Positions 52,888 to 61,600 of a stretch of 64,000 bases of DNA are shown here, piece after piece. The stretch's first letter is position 1. Each line of letters opens with the position of its first letter. Source of the DNA: G963668435 sp963668435 (GTDB lineage Bacteria > Latescibacterota > Latescibacteria > Latescibacterales > Latescibacteraceae); contig CAXXSC010000010.1 in the NCBI GenBank assembly GCA_963668435.2, positions 434,001 through 498,000 of the forward strand, given 5' to 3'. A program made the position numbers and the translations under genes. The notes under the pieces were generated by a model. That model was not told where the DNA came from. It ran no database searches and saw only the letters and a list, made by a program, of their open reading frames with translations.

Positions 52888-55137
52888 TTACTCCGCTCCC
52901 TTTGAATCTTTCATTGAAAGCTCCCAGGAAAACGAGAGATAGAAAGCCCTGCCCGGCCGCGGATAACCCCAGCGGTCGACATACTGCTTATCGCTCAGGT
53001 TAACTATCTCGAACGAGGCATTGATATTTTGCCGTAACGGATATTCGAGAGACAGATCGTGCAGAATCCTTTCTTCGATCATTTCTTCATCGAGGTTCGA
53101 GGGGCCTCGGTAACACTCGCTTTCATAGCCGACTTTCCAACCGAGACGAAGCTGCCCCACGAGATCGAGTTTGACACCACCATCGAATTGCCATTCAGGA
53201 TGATATGGCAGGAACTTGTTGTAATACCTGTTCTTCCTGAACAATGTAGCGTCTGATTTATTCAACGCCTCCTGATAAGAGAATGACATCCGGTAGCTTG
53301 TATTATGCCAGCCGACTTTACCGTTCAGGCCATTTTCGATACCTATAATACGGGCTTTGGCTATATTTTCGGCAACCAGATAATCCCCGTAATTCCGTCG
53401 CTGGATAAGGTCATCGGCTTTCCTGTAGAAAGCGGTAACATCTATATCAGGCCAGAATGAAGGCAAATCAAAACTCACACCGGAATCGATATTCAGGCTT
53501 TTTTCACTCGTCAATTCAGTGTTCCCGACAACATCACCAGTATCACCGAAAAGCTCATTGAAATCGGGTTCGCGTGTATAAAGCCCTGCATTCGCCCGAA
53601 CAGTGACTGTTTTCACGGGACGGTAACGGATACCAAGGGCGGTTGTATATGAGTCACGCTTTTTCGAGCGAAAATCTCCGACCACCCCTACAAAGTTTCC
53701 GACATCCTGAATGCTGTCATCGATGTGCTTGTAATGGATGCGCGGCTGCATAAGCAACACGCCGTCAAAGAGAAATATTTCCGTTTCCGCACCAACTGCG
53801 GCAAGTTTACGCTGGGACGGCAGTGTCAGGTCACTTTGGTAACTATCTGAGGATTCATAAGTCTCGCGGCGATACTCCGCTCGCAGGTGTGTCAGTGTCA
53901 GCCCCTTGGCATAATTATACTGTGCCTGCACACCTTCGACATCAATATCGGTGTCTGTTTTCTGTCTTCCACGACGACCTGCCTCGTCATCGGGATCAAA
54001 GAAAAGACGGTTTTCGCGGGATATCCACGCCTGTGCTGTCAGGGCGTTTTTCCAATCGAAACGTCCCTGCCAGAAAAGATTTTCCGATTCATGGCGGGCA
54101 TGATATGCTGGACGGCGCCCGAGTCCGCATACACCGCGGTCTATCGAACGATACATCAGCGAACTCCGGAAACGCGCATCCGATTTCACTTTTGCATCCC
54201 AGCCACCAGTGAAAGTCTGCGTGAGTAAGTCGGCGTTTTTTCGTGTTTCCCAACCGTCATCGCTGTCATCAAGATAGGTGCCGCGATCATCAAGAAATTC
54301 AAAGTCATTGTCGCTTTCACTGCGATTGATAGAAAGGGAAATGCGCTGATTATCAGTGACTCCCATTGAACCTGCAACCGATAGATGGCTTGTGTTGAAC
54401 GAACCGTATGATAGCGAACCGTTCAGACTTTTCGCGTCATCAGGAGGAACAGTACTGATATTGACGACACCGCCAATCGCACCGGCGCCGAAAGCACCCG
54501 GCGATGATCCCCGGTAGACCTCGATATTTTTCACCCTGGACAAGGGAACCTGGGAAAGACCGGACACACCACTACCCCCTGCCGTTAAAGGAACACCATC
54601 GAGGTAGACTGCCACCTGTTCGGAGGTAGAACCCCGTATACTGATATCGCTTTTTGCCCCCTCGCCACCCATAGTCCTGATATCGACACCAGCCTGACTG
54701 TCAAGAACATGGTCAAGGGTCAAGGAACGCTCCGGAATATCCTCACGTTCCACAACAGTGACAGAAGCTGTCGTCCGTTCGCTTGCAGGTAATTCAGAAG
54801 GCGACAGGGAGCGTACGACCACCTCTTCGAGCTCGACAGGTTCCGCATCGATCAAGACTTCAATCCTGCCGGGAATGGAAACGGGAAGTCGACGTTCTGT
54901 ATATCCGATCCTTCGGCATATAAGCGTATCGGAGCCGGCAGTCAGCCCCTGCAAAACAAAGAAGCCGTCCGGGCCACTGTACTTGCCGACAGTCCGGTTC
55001 AAAAGATAGACAGAAGCGCTGTCAAGAGGATGACCGGTATCTGCGTCACGTACAACACCGGTAAGTTCTTCACAATAGAGAAGCTGTCCGGAAAAAGAGG
55101 AAAGCAGAAAGAGTATGAAAATAAATTTTTTCAGCAT
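52888..55137 (-). CDS. TonB-dependent outer-membrane receptor with carboxypeptidase-regulatory-like N-domain
   Basis: About 749 residues. After a signal peptide (FIFILFLLSSFSGQLLYC) comes a CarboxypepD_reg-like domain (LTGVVRDADTGHPLDSASVY) and then the plug (PERSLTLDHVLDSQAGVDIR, ISIRGSTSEQVAVYLDGVPL, IEVYRGSSPGAFGAGAIGGV). A 22-strand type barrel ends in ...RAFYLSFSWELSMKDSKGAE. It imports a siderophore, vitamin or glycan piece with TonB energy, but no ligand can be named. Weak AGGTG precedes the ATG; an earlier in-frame start only adds a non-signal extension. It is last in a three-gene surface operon. Confidence 0.92.
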   Translation of the reverse strand: MLKKFIFILFLLSSFSGQLLYCEELTGVVRDADTGHPLDSASVYLLNRTVGKYSGPDGFFVLQGLTAGSDTLICRRIGYTERRLPVSIPGRIEVLIDAEPVELEEVVVRSLSPSELPASERTTASVTVVEREDIPERSLTLDHVLDSQAGVDIRTMGGEGAKSDISIRGSTSEQVAVYLDGVPLTAGGSGVSGLSQVPLSRVKNIEVYRGSSPGAFGAGAIGGVVNISTVPPDDAKSLNGSLSYGSFNTSHLSVAGSMGVTDNQRISLSINRSESDNDFEFLDDRGTYLDDSDDGWETRKNADLLTQTFTGGWDAKVKSDARFRSSLMYRSIDRGVCGLGRRPAYHARHESENLFWQGRFDWKNALTAQAWISRENRLFFDPDDEAGRRGRQKTDTDIDVEGVQAQYNYAKGLTLTHLRAEYRRETYESSDSYQSDLTLPSQRKLAAVGAETEIFLFDGVLLMQPRIHYKHIDDSIQDVGNFVGVVGDFRSKKRDSYTTALGIRYRPVKTVTVRANAGLYTREPDFNELFGDTGDVVGNTELTSEKSLNIDSGVSFDLPSFWPDIDVTAFYRKADDLIQRRNYGDYLVAENIAKARIIGIENGLNGKVGWHNTSYRMSFSYQEALNKSDATLFRKNRYYNKFLPYHPEWQFDGGVKLDLVGQLRLGWKVGYESECYRGPSNLDEEMIEERILHDLSLEYPLRQNINASFEIVNLSDKQYVDRWGYPRPGRAFYLSFSWELSMKDSKGAE

Positions 55138-55236
55138 AAAACACCTAAAACAGTAAGAAACAAGCGCGGTATATGAAGAATGCCGGGAGTTGAAGCGCCC
55201 GGCACCCTTGAACAATCTAATATAAGCTCTAAAGTA

Positions 55237-56379
55237 CTATCTTACAACCAGGATTCGCTGAGGGAGCAATCCCACATCGATAGGTGTCTCGAAAACCGGC
55301 GCATAATCTTTCTTGGCATCAAAAATCCAGACACCGGGATTTTCCTCATCCTTGCTTCCGACCAGAACAAGGCCATCCGATGTGCAATCAATGCCCCAGC
55401 AGTATTCGGACTTCTGGAAAGAACTGACAGATTCGAAAGTGCCCGCGGAAAGATCGAAACGTTTGAGGCTCCAACCCTCACCACCGCTGGATTTATTGAG
55501 TCCCGTGATGGCATAACCGGTTGTGGCAGTATCAAACACCCAGATCAGCATGCTGCCGCCCATTGCACTTTCACTCATCAGAACCGAAGAGCTCATTGTG
55601 TCGACATCAAAAATTTCAATGGCGCCATCCGCCGGATCACTGACAGAACCGATGGAATAAGGATAAATATTCCCAGAAACAGCCTGAGCGCCCAGAGCCT
55701 GGCCACCGAGACAAAGCCTTCCTGCCCCCCCGGTGCCGTTCGTAATAAGAATCGACTCGGTTATGACCGTGTCGGCAGCGGCATCGATAACTGCGAGGCT
55801 GGAATGATCGGACAGGGATCTGCCGGAAGAGCGACGAAGTGCAATAAAGCATTTCCCATCTTTCAAAACCGCATGATACTGGTCGGGATCACCATCATCA
55901 TTGGCCATAGCACTGATATCGATCGTGCCTGTCAGGCTCATATCCGAAGGATTCACAATTGCCACATAGGGCGCATCGCTCAGTGTAACAAATGCCTTCG
56001 TCGCCGACACAAAAACAATGGAATTGGGCGAGGTGGCAGCACCGGTCGACATCTCAGAGATGGCCGCCGCCTTCTCAGGATCAAATTTGATGATACGATC
56101 GTTTCCCTTGTCAACGATGTAAACATAATCGCCATACTGCGTCATGTTGCAGGTACCGCCGACAGGAAGAAGATCAATAGATGCCGTCCCTTTTTCGAGA
56201 TCGATAATCGCGATATTGTCTTCATCATCACCAGTGGTCTGTACTACCGCGAGCCTACCGGCGCTATCGGTAGAGCCTACAGGATTCTTGTCATCATCAT
56301 CGTCACTGCACCCAACCACAACCAGAGTGAGACAGGCCACGGTAACGAATAATAGAAAAACGCGAAACAACGACTTCAT
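55237..56379 (-). CDS. Secreted YncE/YVTN-like beta-propeller lipoprotein
   Basis: A 380-residue lipoprotein (lipobox VVGC, Cys24; an Asp run follows). It has repeated blades of the NHL/YVTN kind: NIAIIDLEKGTASIDLLPVG, YGDYVYIVDKGNDRIIKFD, TKAFVTLSDAPYVAIVNPSD, LAVIDAAADTVI, GAIEIFDVDTMS. Such propellers often sit beside TonB receptors in Bacteroidetes-like genomes (DUF5074-like). Here the receptor gene follows after 99 bases. A ligand-binding surface partner of the receptor is inferred. AAGGAAGTATC precedes the ATG. Confidence 0.85.
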   Translation of the reverse strand: MKSLFRVFLLFVTVACLTLVVVGCSDDDDDKNPVGSTDSAGRLAVVQTTGDDEDNIAIIDLEKGTASIDLLPVGGTCNMTQYGDYVYIVDKGNDRIIKFDPEKAAAISEMSTGAATSPNSIVFVSATKAFVTLSDAPYVAIVNPSDMSLTGTIDISAMANDDGDPDQYHAVLKDGKCFIALRRSSGRSLSDHSSLAVIDAAADTVITESILITNGTGGAGRLCLGGQALGAQAVSGNIYPYSIGSVSDPADGAIEIFDVDTMSSSVLMSESAMGGSMLIWVFDTATTGYAITGLNKSSGGEGWSLKRFDLSAGTFESVSSFQKSEYCWGIDCTSDGLVLVGSKDEENPGVWIFDAKKDYAPVFETPIDVGLLPQRILVVR

Positions 56380-56410
56380 GATACTTCCTTTCCATGGAAA
56401 AGGTTAACGG

Positions 56411-58750
56411 TTATTTTTTCTTCTTATGCTTTTTCACCTTCGGGGGCTTGACCCATGTGCCGTTTTTAGCCCGATCGATGAAATCGAGCTGAGCAGGCAG
56501 AATCGATGCAACATTCAGCCTGTTGCCATTCAAAACGAAATGTGAGGGATCAACCCGAAGTGTGGTCAGCCCGATGACCCTGCCGACATCAGGCTCTTTG
56601 ACAGCATAATCGGTAATCGTTGCTGCGATCGGCAGATAAACGCCGTCGTGTGAGGTATATACATAATTATCTATGCGACGGTAGAGATTTCGCTCGAAAT
56701 ACTGCTCGAGACGTCGTGGACGGTATCCGATCTCGGGATCAAGATAGAATTTATAAACCTGATCACTGCCGAGATGGGGATAGCGGGCAACAACACACTC
56801 ATGACCATCGACCATTTCACGGTCTGGCAGCACCTCGCCGCCAAGAATCCTGAGATAACCGTAGTAAAAAGTGCCGCCCGGTCCGATTGCACCATTTAAA
56901 AACTGGTCATAATCGAAATAAAGGCCGCCGATATTCTCACGGGCGGGAAGTTCCCCAACCGTGTATGCCATGTCTTTATCAGGATAGTCGGTTTTGAAAC
57001 GGCCGCTGAGCGCACGGACAATTGTGCCATCGAAAACAACGGTGCCCGAATCCTCCACCGCCTCTTGACCGAAGAACTGATGAGACTGGTACTGCTTTGT
57101 CCGCGAACGCCCCTCAAGCTGCATCTGATTCACCGAGTAAGAGGTTCCGCTGACTGGCTCGGTCATAATTGTGGTATTCATCTGCTGGCCGGTAGAATCA
57201 TATTCAGCAGCCATGAAGCTGCGATATTCCACGGTATATGCAAGATCAAGCAGCTTAATTTTGTCGTTCTGCATATCGACAGCATCGATAATAGCGTTTG
57301 TTTCATCGGTCTTGTGCAGGAACTCGTCTGCCCAGGAATACTTGCAGGCAATTGTCGGCGGCACTTGTATCCCCCTGCCGCTGATAATGCCGTAACCCTT
57401 GGGAGAATTATTCTTGCCATAAAACGGCGACTCAGGTTTGAAATTGAAATCGCCCTGATCTGGATCGACAAAAACGGGATCGCTGTTAAGTTCACCCGTT
57501 CCCGGAATCGTATCATAGATCAGATGTTTGCCGTCCTCGCCGAATTCACTGTAATACGGCGATTCCCAGGTGATATTACTGTAAATAACCGGGAAAGCCC
57601 CCTCCATGATACGCTGTCCCCAGTTGTTTTTATACATGATATTATTAGCGACAACAGGTGTGGAACGGTTTATATTGATGGAAACCGTATTGCGGTAAAA
57701 AACATTATGATGGATAAACGGCTTGGAAAGCTGGGTCATACCGAGTGTCTTGAGATTACCCATAAAAATATTGTTGACGATCTCAGGTGAGGAATGGATG
57801 CAGTAAATAGCCCGTTCACCGATATTATAAAATGTGTTGCCGATAATCAGAGGATTGGCATAACCGCTATATTCGAGATTTTCCAACGCGTTGTCGGGAG
57901 TGATGTAGCGGTCTTCCGAATTGGTGACATAGCCATCCGACCTGGAACTTTCCACAAGAACACCGAAAACGCTGTTGCTGAAAAAGAGATTTCCACGAAT
58001 GACAAGGGTAGAATCGCAGTCAACCGCATGAACGGCGGCCCGGAAACGGTCCTTACTGTAATCGAAACCGGTGCCGGTCAATGTAAAACCGGAAATATCG
58101 CAGTTGTTCGCCGCTATAATAGCGGAGGCTTTGTTCTCACTGTCGATAACTGTCGTGAAAGCATTCTCGCCCCAAAGGCGTATCCCCTCATGAAGTGTGA
58201 TACTTTCCTTATATGTACCGGCACGGACAAATACGAGGTCACCCGTTTTTGCGGCATCGATACCAGCCTGGATAGTTTTCATATCACCGGCGCCGGCCTG
58301 ATCAACGACAATGACATTGCCCTTGAAATCTTCAGGAGTCGCGGTCCCGTCATTTATACGACCATAACCTGTGAAATGCATCTCAGGCTTGACATCAGCC
58401 TTTTGTTCAAGCCATTCACCATGCCACCAATCAGTATAATAATACTGCTGGAAAGTATTGACCGGAACATCGAGCCCATAAGGATCCTTGTAACCGGTGG
58501 GCGAGACTTTGGAATAATCGCTGATCAAGCCATGACGGTCCCAGCCGCGATAGTATCCGTACTCCCAAGTCCAGGCCATGTGGCATTTGGTACAGCGGTC
58601 AGTCTTTGCCCAGCCAGGATACAGCTCATCGGGATTGACACCAGTTTTCAGCTCGCTCTTACCGAAATACATTTTTGAAACACCGAGGCAACCAGTCATA
58701 ACGACACTGAGACAAATTATAAACAAAATTTCAAGATTTTGCCGTTTCAT
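56411..58750 (-). CDS. Heme-motif (CxxCH) beta-helix lipoprotein with C-terminal outer-membrane-sorting-like domain
   Basis: About 779 residues in four parts. A lipobox VMTGC (Cys21) is followed by a c-type heme site TDRCTKCHMAW (Cys53, Cys56, His57). A right-handed parallel beta-helix covers ~130-430 (KTIQAGIDAAKTGDLVFVRA, SPEIVNNIFMGN, STPVVANNIMYKNN, DPVFVDPDQGDFNFKPESPF). A C-terminal LolA/RseB-like half-barrel follows (VYKFYLDPEIGYRPRRLEQY), then a Lys-rich tail (KPPKVKKHKKKK). I do not know a family with this order. AAAGGA lies ~10 bases before the ATG. It heads the operon, 31 bases before the propeller gene. Confidence 0.75.
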   Translation of the reverse strand: MKRQNLEILFIICLSVVMTGCLGVSKMYFGKSELKTGVNPDELYPGWAKTDRCTKCHMAWTWEYGYYRGWDRHGLISDYSKVSPTGYKDPYGLDVPVNTFQQYYYTDWWHGEWLEQKADVKPEMHFTGYGRINDGTATPEDFKGNVIVVDQAGAGDMKTIQAGIDAAKTGDLVFVRAGTYKESITLHEGIRLWGENAFTTVIDSENKASAIIAANNCDISGFTLTGTGFDYSKDRFRAAVHAVDCDSTLVIRGNLFFSNSVFGVLVESSRSDGYVTNSEDRYITPDNALENLEYSGYANPLIIGNTFYNIGERAIYCIHSSPEIVNNIFMGNLKTLGMTQLSKPFIHHNVFYRNTVSININRSTPVVANNIMYKNNWGQRIMEGAFPVIYSNITWESPYYSEFGEDGKHLIYDTIPGTGELNSDPVFVDPDQGDFNFKPESPFYGKNNSPKGYGIISGRGIQVPPTIACKYSWADEFLHKTDETNAIIDAVDMQNDKIKLLDLAYTVEYRSFMAAEYDSTGQQMNTTIMTEPVSGTSYSVNQMQLEGRSRTKQYQSHQFFGQEAVEDSGTVVFDGTIVRALSGRFKTDYPDKDMAYTVGELPARENIGGLYFDYDQFLNGAIGPGGTFYYGYLRILGGEVLPDREMVDGHECVVARYPHLGSDQVYKFYLDPEIGYRPRRLEQYFERNLYRRIDNYVYTSHDGVYLPIAATITDYAVKEPDVGRVIGLTTLRVDPSHFVLNGNRLNVASILPAQLDFIDRAKNGTWVKPPKVKKHKKKK

Positions 58751-58801
58751 AATAAAGAAATCCTTTACGATAGATTCACGATATAACACGCACCGAGACA
58801 A

Positions 58802-58830
58802 AAGTAGCACAAACAAAAGAACAAAGCAAG
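58802..58830 (-). promoter_or_regulatory. Predicted promoter of the surface operon
   Basis: On the minus strand TTGCTT (58825-58830), a 17-base spacer and TACTTT (58802-58807) lie about 50 bases before the first ATG. The match is moderate. Confidence 0.4.
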
Positions 58831-58894
58831 TATTTATTAGTAACTCGATCGATATTTCAACAATAAAACTTATCTATATTTTCAAATAAGAAAT

Positions 58895-58929
58895 AATTAT
58901 TGTCCTCAGACAATTATTTTCGATATTAT
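58895..58929 (+). promoter_or_regulatory. Predicted promoter overlapped by an inverted repeat, upstream of the Gfo/Idh/MocA gene
   Basis: TTGTCC (58900-58905), an 18-base spacer and TATTAT (58924-58929) form a plausible promoter. A 10-4-10 inverted repeat with one mismatch (58895-58904 and 58909-58918) covers the -35 box, as a repressor site would. Confidence 0.4.
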
Positions 58930-59011
58930 TCTTAAATATAAACATTTCTTACATTCACTGCCATAACATTGCGGGCAAAATCGACTTCGCCCTCATGAAA
59001 AGGAATCATCC

Positions 59012-60382
59012 ATGAAACGACGCCATTTCCTGAAAAGAACAGCCGCGGCGGGAAGCACCATCGGCTTCCCAGCTATTATGCCATCAACTGTTTTTGGTCA
59101 GAATGCGCCCTCCAACACTATCAATGTTGGCCAGATCGGCTGCGGAAGAATCGCCCGTGACCACGATATGCCGGGAGTAATGCAGTTTGACTCCGCTCGA
59201 TTAATTGCGGTCTCCGATGTCGACAGCAAACGCATGAAAGAAGGCCGTGAGTTTGTCCGCCATTATTATGCCGAGAAAAAAGGCCGCAGTAACCATGAGG
59301 TCGCAATGTATGGCGATTACAAAGACTTGCTGGCAAACAAAGACATCGATGCAGTCGTCATCAGCACCCCCGATCACTGGCACTCACAGCCCGCGCTCGA
59401 GGCAGCTCTGGCAGGAAAGGACATCTATCTCCAAAAACCGACCTCACTTACTGTCGTCGAAGGCCGTCAGTTGGCAGATGCCATCAAAAAAACCGGCGTT
59501 ATCCTCCAGATGGGGACACAGCAGAGATCAATGCCCCAGTTCAGGATTGCCGCAGAACTGGTTCGTAACGGCCGTATCGGTAAAATACACACAGTCAAGA
59601 TAGGCCTTCCCGGCGATCCCGCTGGTCCGGAAGCAGCACCCATGCCGGTTCCAGCCAATCTCAATTACGATATGTGGCTTGGCTCTACCCCCGAAGTGCC
59701 CTACACCGAAATCGGCGTTCACCCGCAGGAGGGCTACAGCCGTCCCGGCTGGCTTCGCTGCGAGCAGTACGGCTCGGGAATGATCACCGGCTGGGGACAA
59801 CACCATTTCGACTCCGCCGCATGGGGTATGGACACGGAACTGACAGGACCGATATCGGTAGAGGCTATCGCCCAGTTCCCAAAATCCGGTCTATGGAATG
59901 TCCATGGTGATTTCATGGTCAAGGCAGAATATGCAAATGGAATAACGCAGCTCACCAGCGGCGGCTATACCAACGGCGTACGCTACGAAGGCAGCGATGG
60001 CTGGGTATTTGTATCCCGCGGTAATTATGTGGCATCATCAAGTGATCCGGTCCTGGCGGAAAAGAGTAAAAAAGCTCTCGACGCCAGCGATCCGGCAATC
60101 ATCAAGGATGGTATCGGTGCCAATGAGAAGCATCTTTATGTCAGTAAAGAGCAGCACGGTAACTGGCTGGATTGTGTCAAATCAAGAAAACAGCCGATCT
60201 CTCCCGCTGAAATCGGTCATCGAGCATGTACCATATGTCTTATAAGCCACATCGCCATGAAAGTTCCCGGCGAACTGAAATGGGATCCGAAAACCGAACG
60301 TTTCATCGGTAACGAGAAGGCCAACTCCATGCTTCATCGCCCGCAACGGAAACCCTACGGCACGGATTACATTACCATGTAA
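59012..60382 (+). CDS. Tat-exported Gfo/Idh/MocA-family oxidoreductase
   Basis: A 456-residue protein with a twin-arginine signal (KRRHFLKRTAAAG). A Rossmann dinucleotide domain follows (INVGQIGCGRIARDHDMPG). In place of the family's usual EKP it has LQKPTSL, and downstream are the YNYDMWLG-type strand, GMITGWGQHHFDSAAWGMD and QHGNWLDCVKSRKQP. Exported members act on sugars or oxidised glycosides and are common in planctomycete-like genomes; the cofactor is loaded before export. AAGGAATCATCC precedes the ATG. A terminator follows at once, so it is a single-gene unit. Confidence 0.92.
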   Translation: MKRRHFLKRTAAAGSTIGFPAIMPSTVFGQNAPSNTINVGQIGCGRIARDHDMPGVMQFDSARLIAVSDVDSKRMKEGREFVRHYYAEKKGRSNHEVAMYGDYKDLLANKDIDAVVISTPDHWHSQPALEAALAGKDIYLQKPTSLTVVEGRQLADAIKKTGVILQMGTQQRSMPQFRIAAELVRNGRIGKIHTVKIGLPGDPAGPEAAPMPVPANLNYDMWLGSTPEVPYTEIGVHPQEGYSRPGWLRCEQYGSGMITGWGQHHFDSAAWGMDTELTGPISVEAIAQFPKSGLWNVHGDFMVKAEYANGITQLTSGGYTNGVRYEGSDGWVFVSRGNYVASSSDPVLAEKSKKALDASDPAIIKDGIGANEKHLYVSKEQHGNWLDCVKSRKQPISPAEIGHRACTICLISHIAMKVPGELKWDPKTERFIGNEKANSMLHRPQRKPYGTDYITM

Positions 60383-60427
60383 CACCCTTCCGGAAACATT
60401 CGGGAGACATCACATATAATCATAAGC

Positions 60428-60463
60428 AAGGCCATCGTCAGAACATCGGTGGCCTTGTTTTTT
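60428..60463 (+). terminator. Terminator after the Gfo/Idh/MocA gene
   Basis: AAGGCCA pairs with TGGCCTT and is followed by GTTTTTTT. It lies 46 bases past the stop at 60382 and excludes the most upstream in-frame start for the next gene. Confidence 0.8.
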
Positions 60464-60526
60464 TGCCTCCTCCCAGCAGTGATCGCTCAACCGTGGAACC
60501 GGAATCCGCGCAAAACGTCTTATACG

Positions 60527-61528
60527 GTGAAACCATACGCGGAGGATAACTACATAAAAGGACAATACAGGCTTTTCAGGACACTGTTCATTTTCATTGC
60601 AGCCGCCGCCATCACCTATGTTTTTATTCATTCCCTGATAGTAGCTGAAGGCGTCTCGGCAGACAATAGAACGGAGAACGGCATGAAATACAATAAACTC
60701 ACGGATGAGGAAAAACGTGTTATCATCAATAAAGGTACCGAAAGACCTTTCAGCGGGAAGTATTATTCTTTCACTGAAAGGGGTACATATAATTGTAAGC
60801 AATGTGATGCCCCACTGTACCGTTCGAGTGACAAATTCGATGCAGGATGCGGCTGGCCAAGCTTTGACGATGAAATCCCCGGTGCTGTCAAGCGAACTCC
60901 GGACGCAGACGGTAAGCGTACTGAAATCACCTGTGCAAACTGTGGAGGTCATCTCGGGCATGTTTTCATGGGAGAAGGATTCACCGATAAAAACACCCGG
61001 CACTGTGTCAACTCGCTCTCGCTGACATTTACAGCCAATCCCGAAAGCACAGAAAAAGCCTATTTTGCGGGTGGCTGTTTCTGGGGAACTGAATATCATT
61101 TTCAGAAAATGAAAGGTGTCATCGCAACAACTGTCGGATATATGGGAGGAAACACTGAGAATCCAACATACAAAGAGGTATGCAGCGGCAAAACAGGACA
61201 TGCGGAAACGCTCGAAATTGAATACGATCCCTCTCAGACCGATTTCGAGACACTGGCAAAGCTCTTTTTAGAGATTCACGATCCGACACAACTCAATCGC
61301 CAGGGACCGGATATCGGCGACCAATACCGTTCGGCAGTTTTTTACACTGATGAAAGCCAGAAGGAGATTTCCGAAAAGCTCATTAAAGAATTGAGAGACA
61401 AAGGGTATAAAGTGGTCACTGAGATCGAAGCAGCCGGAGATTTCTGGGCGGCAGAAACCTATCATCAGGACTATTACGCCGAAAACGGCAAGACGCCTTA
61501 CTGTCATATCTATACAAAACGTTTCTGA
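60527..61528 (+). CDS. msrBA: Fused methionine sulfoxide reductase MsrB-MsrA
   Basis: The protein repairs both R- and S-methionine sulfoxide. The MsrB half has two CxxC zinc pairs (CKQC, CANCGGHLGHVF), GCGWPSFDDEI and the catalytic RHCVNS. The MsrA half has GGCFWGTEYHF with the catalytic Cys and later YHQDYYAENG. The order MsrB-MsrA is the reverse of most fusions. Before the domains is one membrane segment (LFRTLFIFIAAAAITYVFIH), so the enzyme may be anchored to the periplasmic side. The GTG at 60527 is tentative; the ATG at 60683 has a better ribosome site (GGAGAACGGC) but would drop the membrane segment. Confidence 0.88.
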   Translation: MKPYAEDNYIKGQYRLFRTLFIFIAAAAITYVFIHSLIVAEGVSADNRTENGMKYNKLTDEEKRVIINKGTERPFSGKYYSFTERGTYNCKQCDAPLYRSSDKFDAGCGWPSFDDEIPGAVKRTPDADGKRTEITCANCGGHLGHVFMGEGFTDKNTRHCVNSLSLTFTANPESTEKAYFAGGCFWGTEYHFQKMKGVIATTVGYMGGNTENPTYKEVCSGKTGHAETLEIEYDPSQTDFETLAKLFLEIHDPTQLNRQGPDIGDQYRSAVFYTDESQKEISEKLIKELRDKGYKVVTEIEAAGDFWAAETYHQDYYAENGKTPYCHIYTKRF

Positions 61529-61553
61529 TTGGCGCAGAGACAAATAATATACA

Positions 61554-61582
61554 GGGCGGCCGTGAATAAAGCCGCCCTTTTT
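61554..61582 (+). terminator. Terminator after msrBA
   Basis: GGGCGGC pairs with GCCGCCC over a 10-base loop and five T follow. It lies 25 bases beyond the stop, convergent with the dipeptidase gene. Confidence 0.8.
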
Positions 61583-61600
61583 AGCAGTCTGCAGCCGCAT

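Noticed and set aside
55180..56352. 390-codon plus-strand frame opposite the propeller lipoprotein gene
   Set aside because: The minus-strand gene has a lipobox and propeller blades; the opposite frame is rich in Arg/His/Ile without structure.
60410..61201. 263-codon minus-strand frame opposite msrBA
   Set aside because: Cys-rich appearance comes from antisense reading of the MsrB zinc motifs; no independent support.
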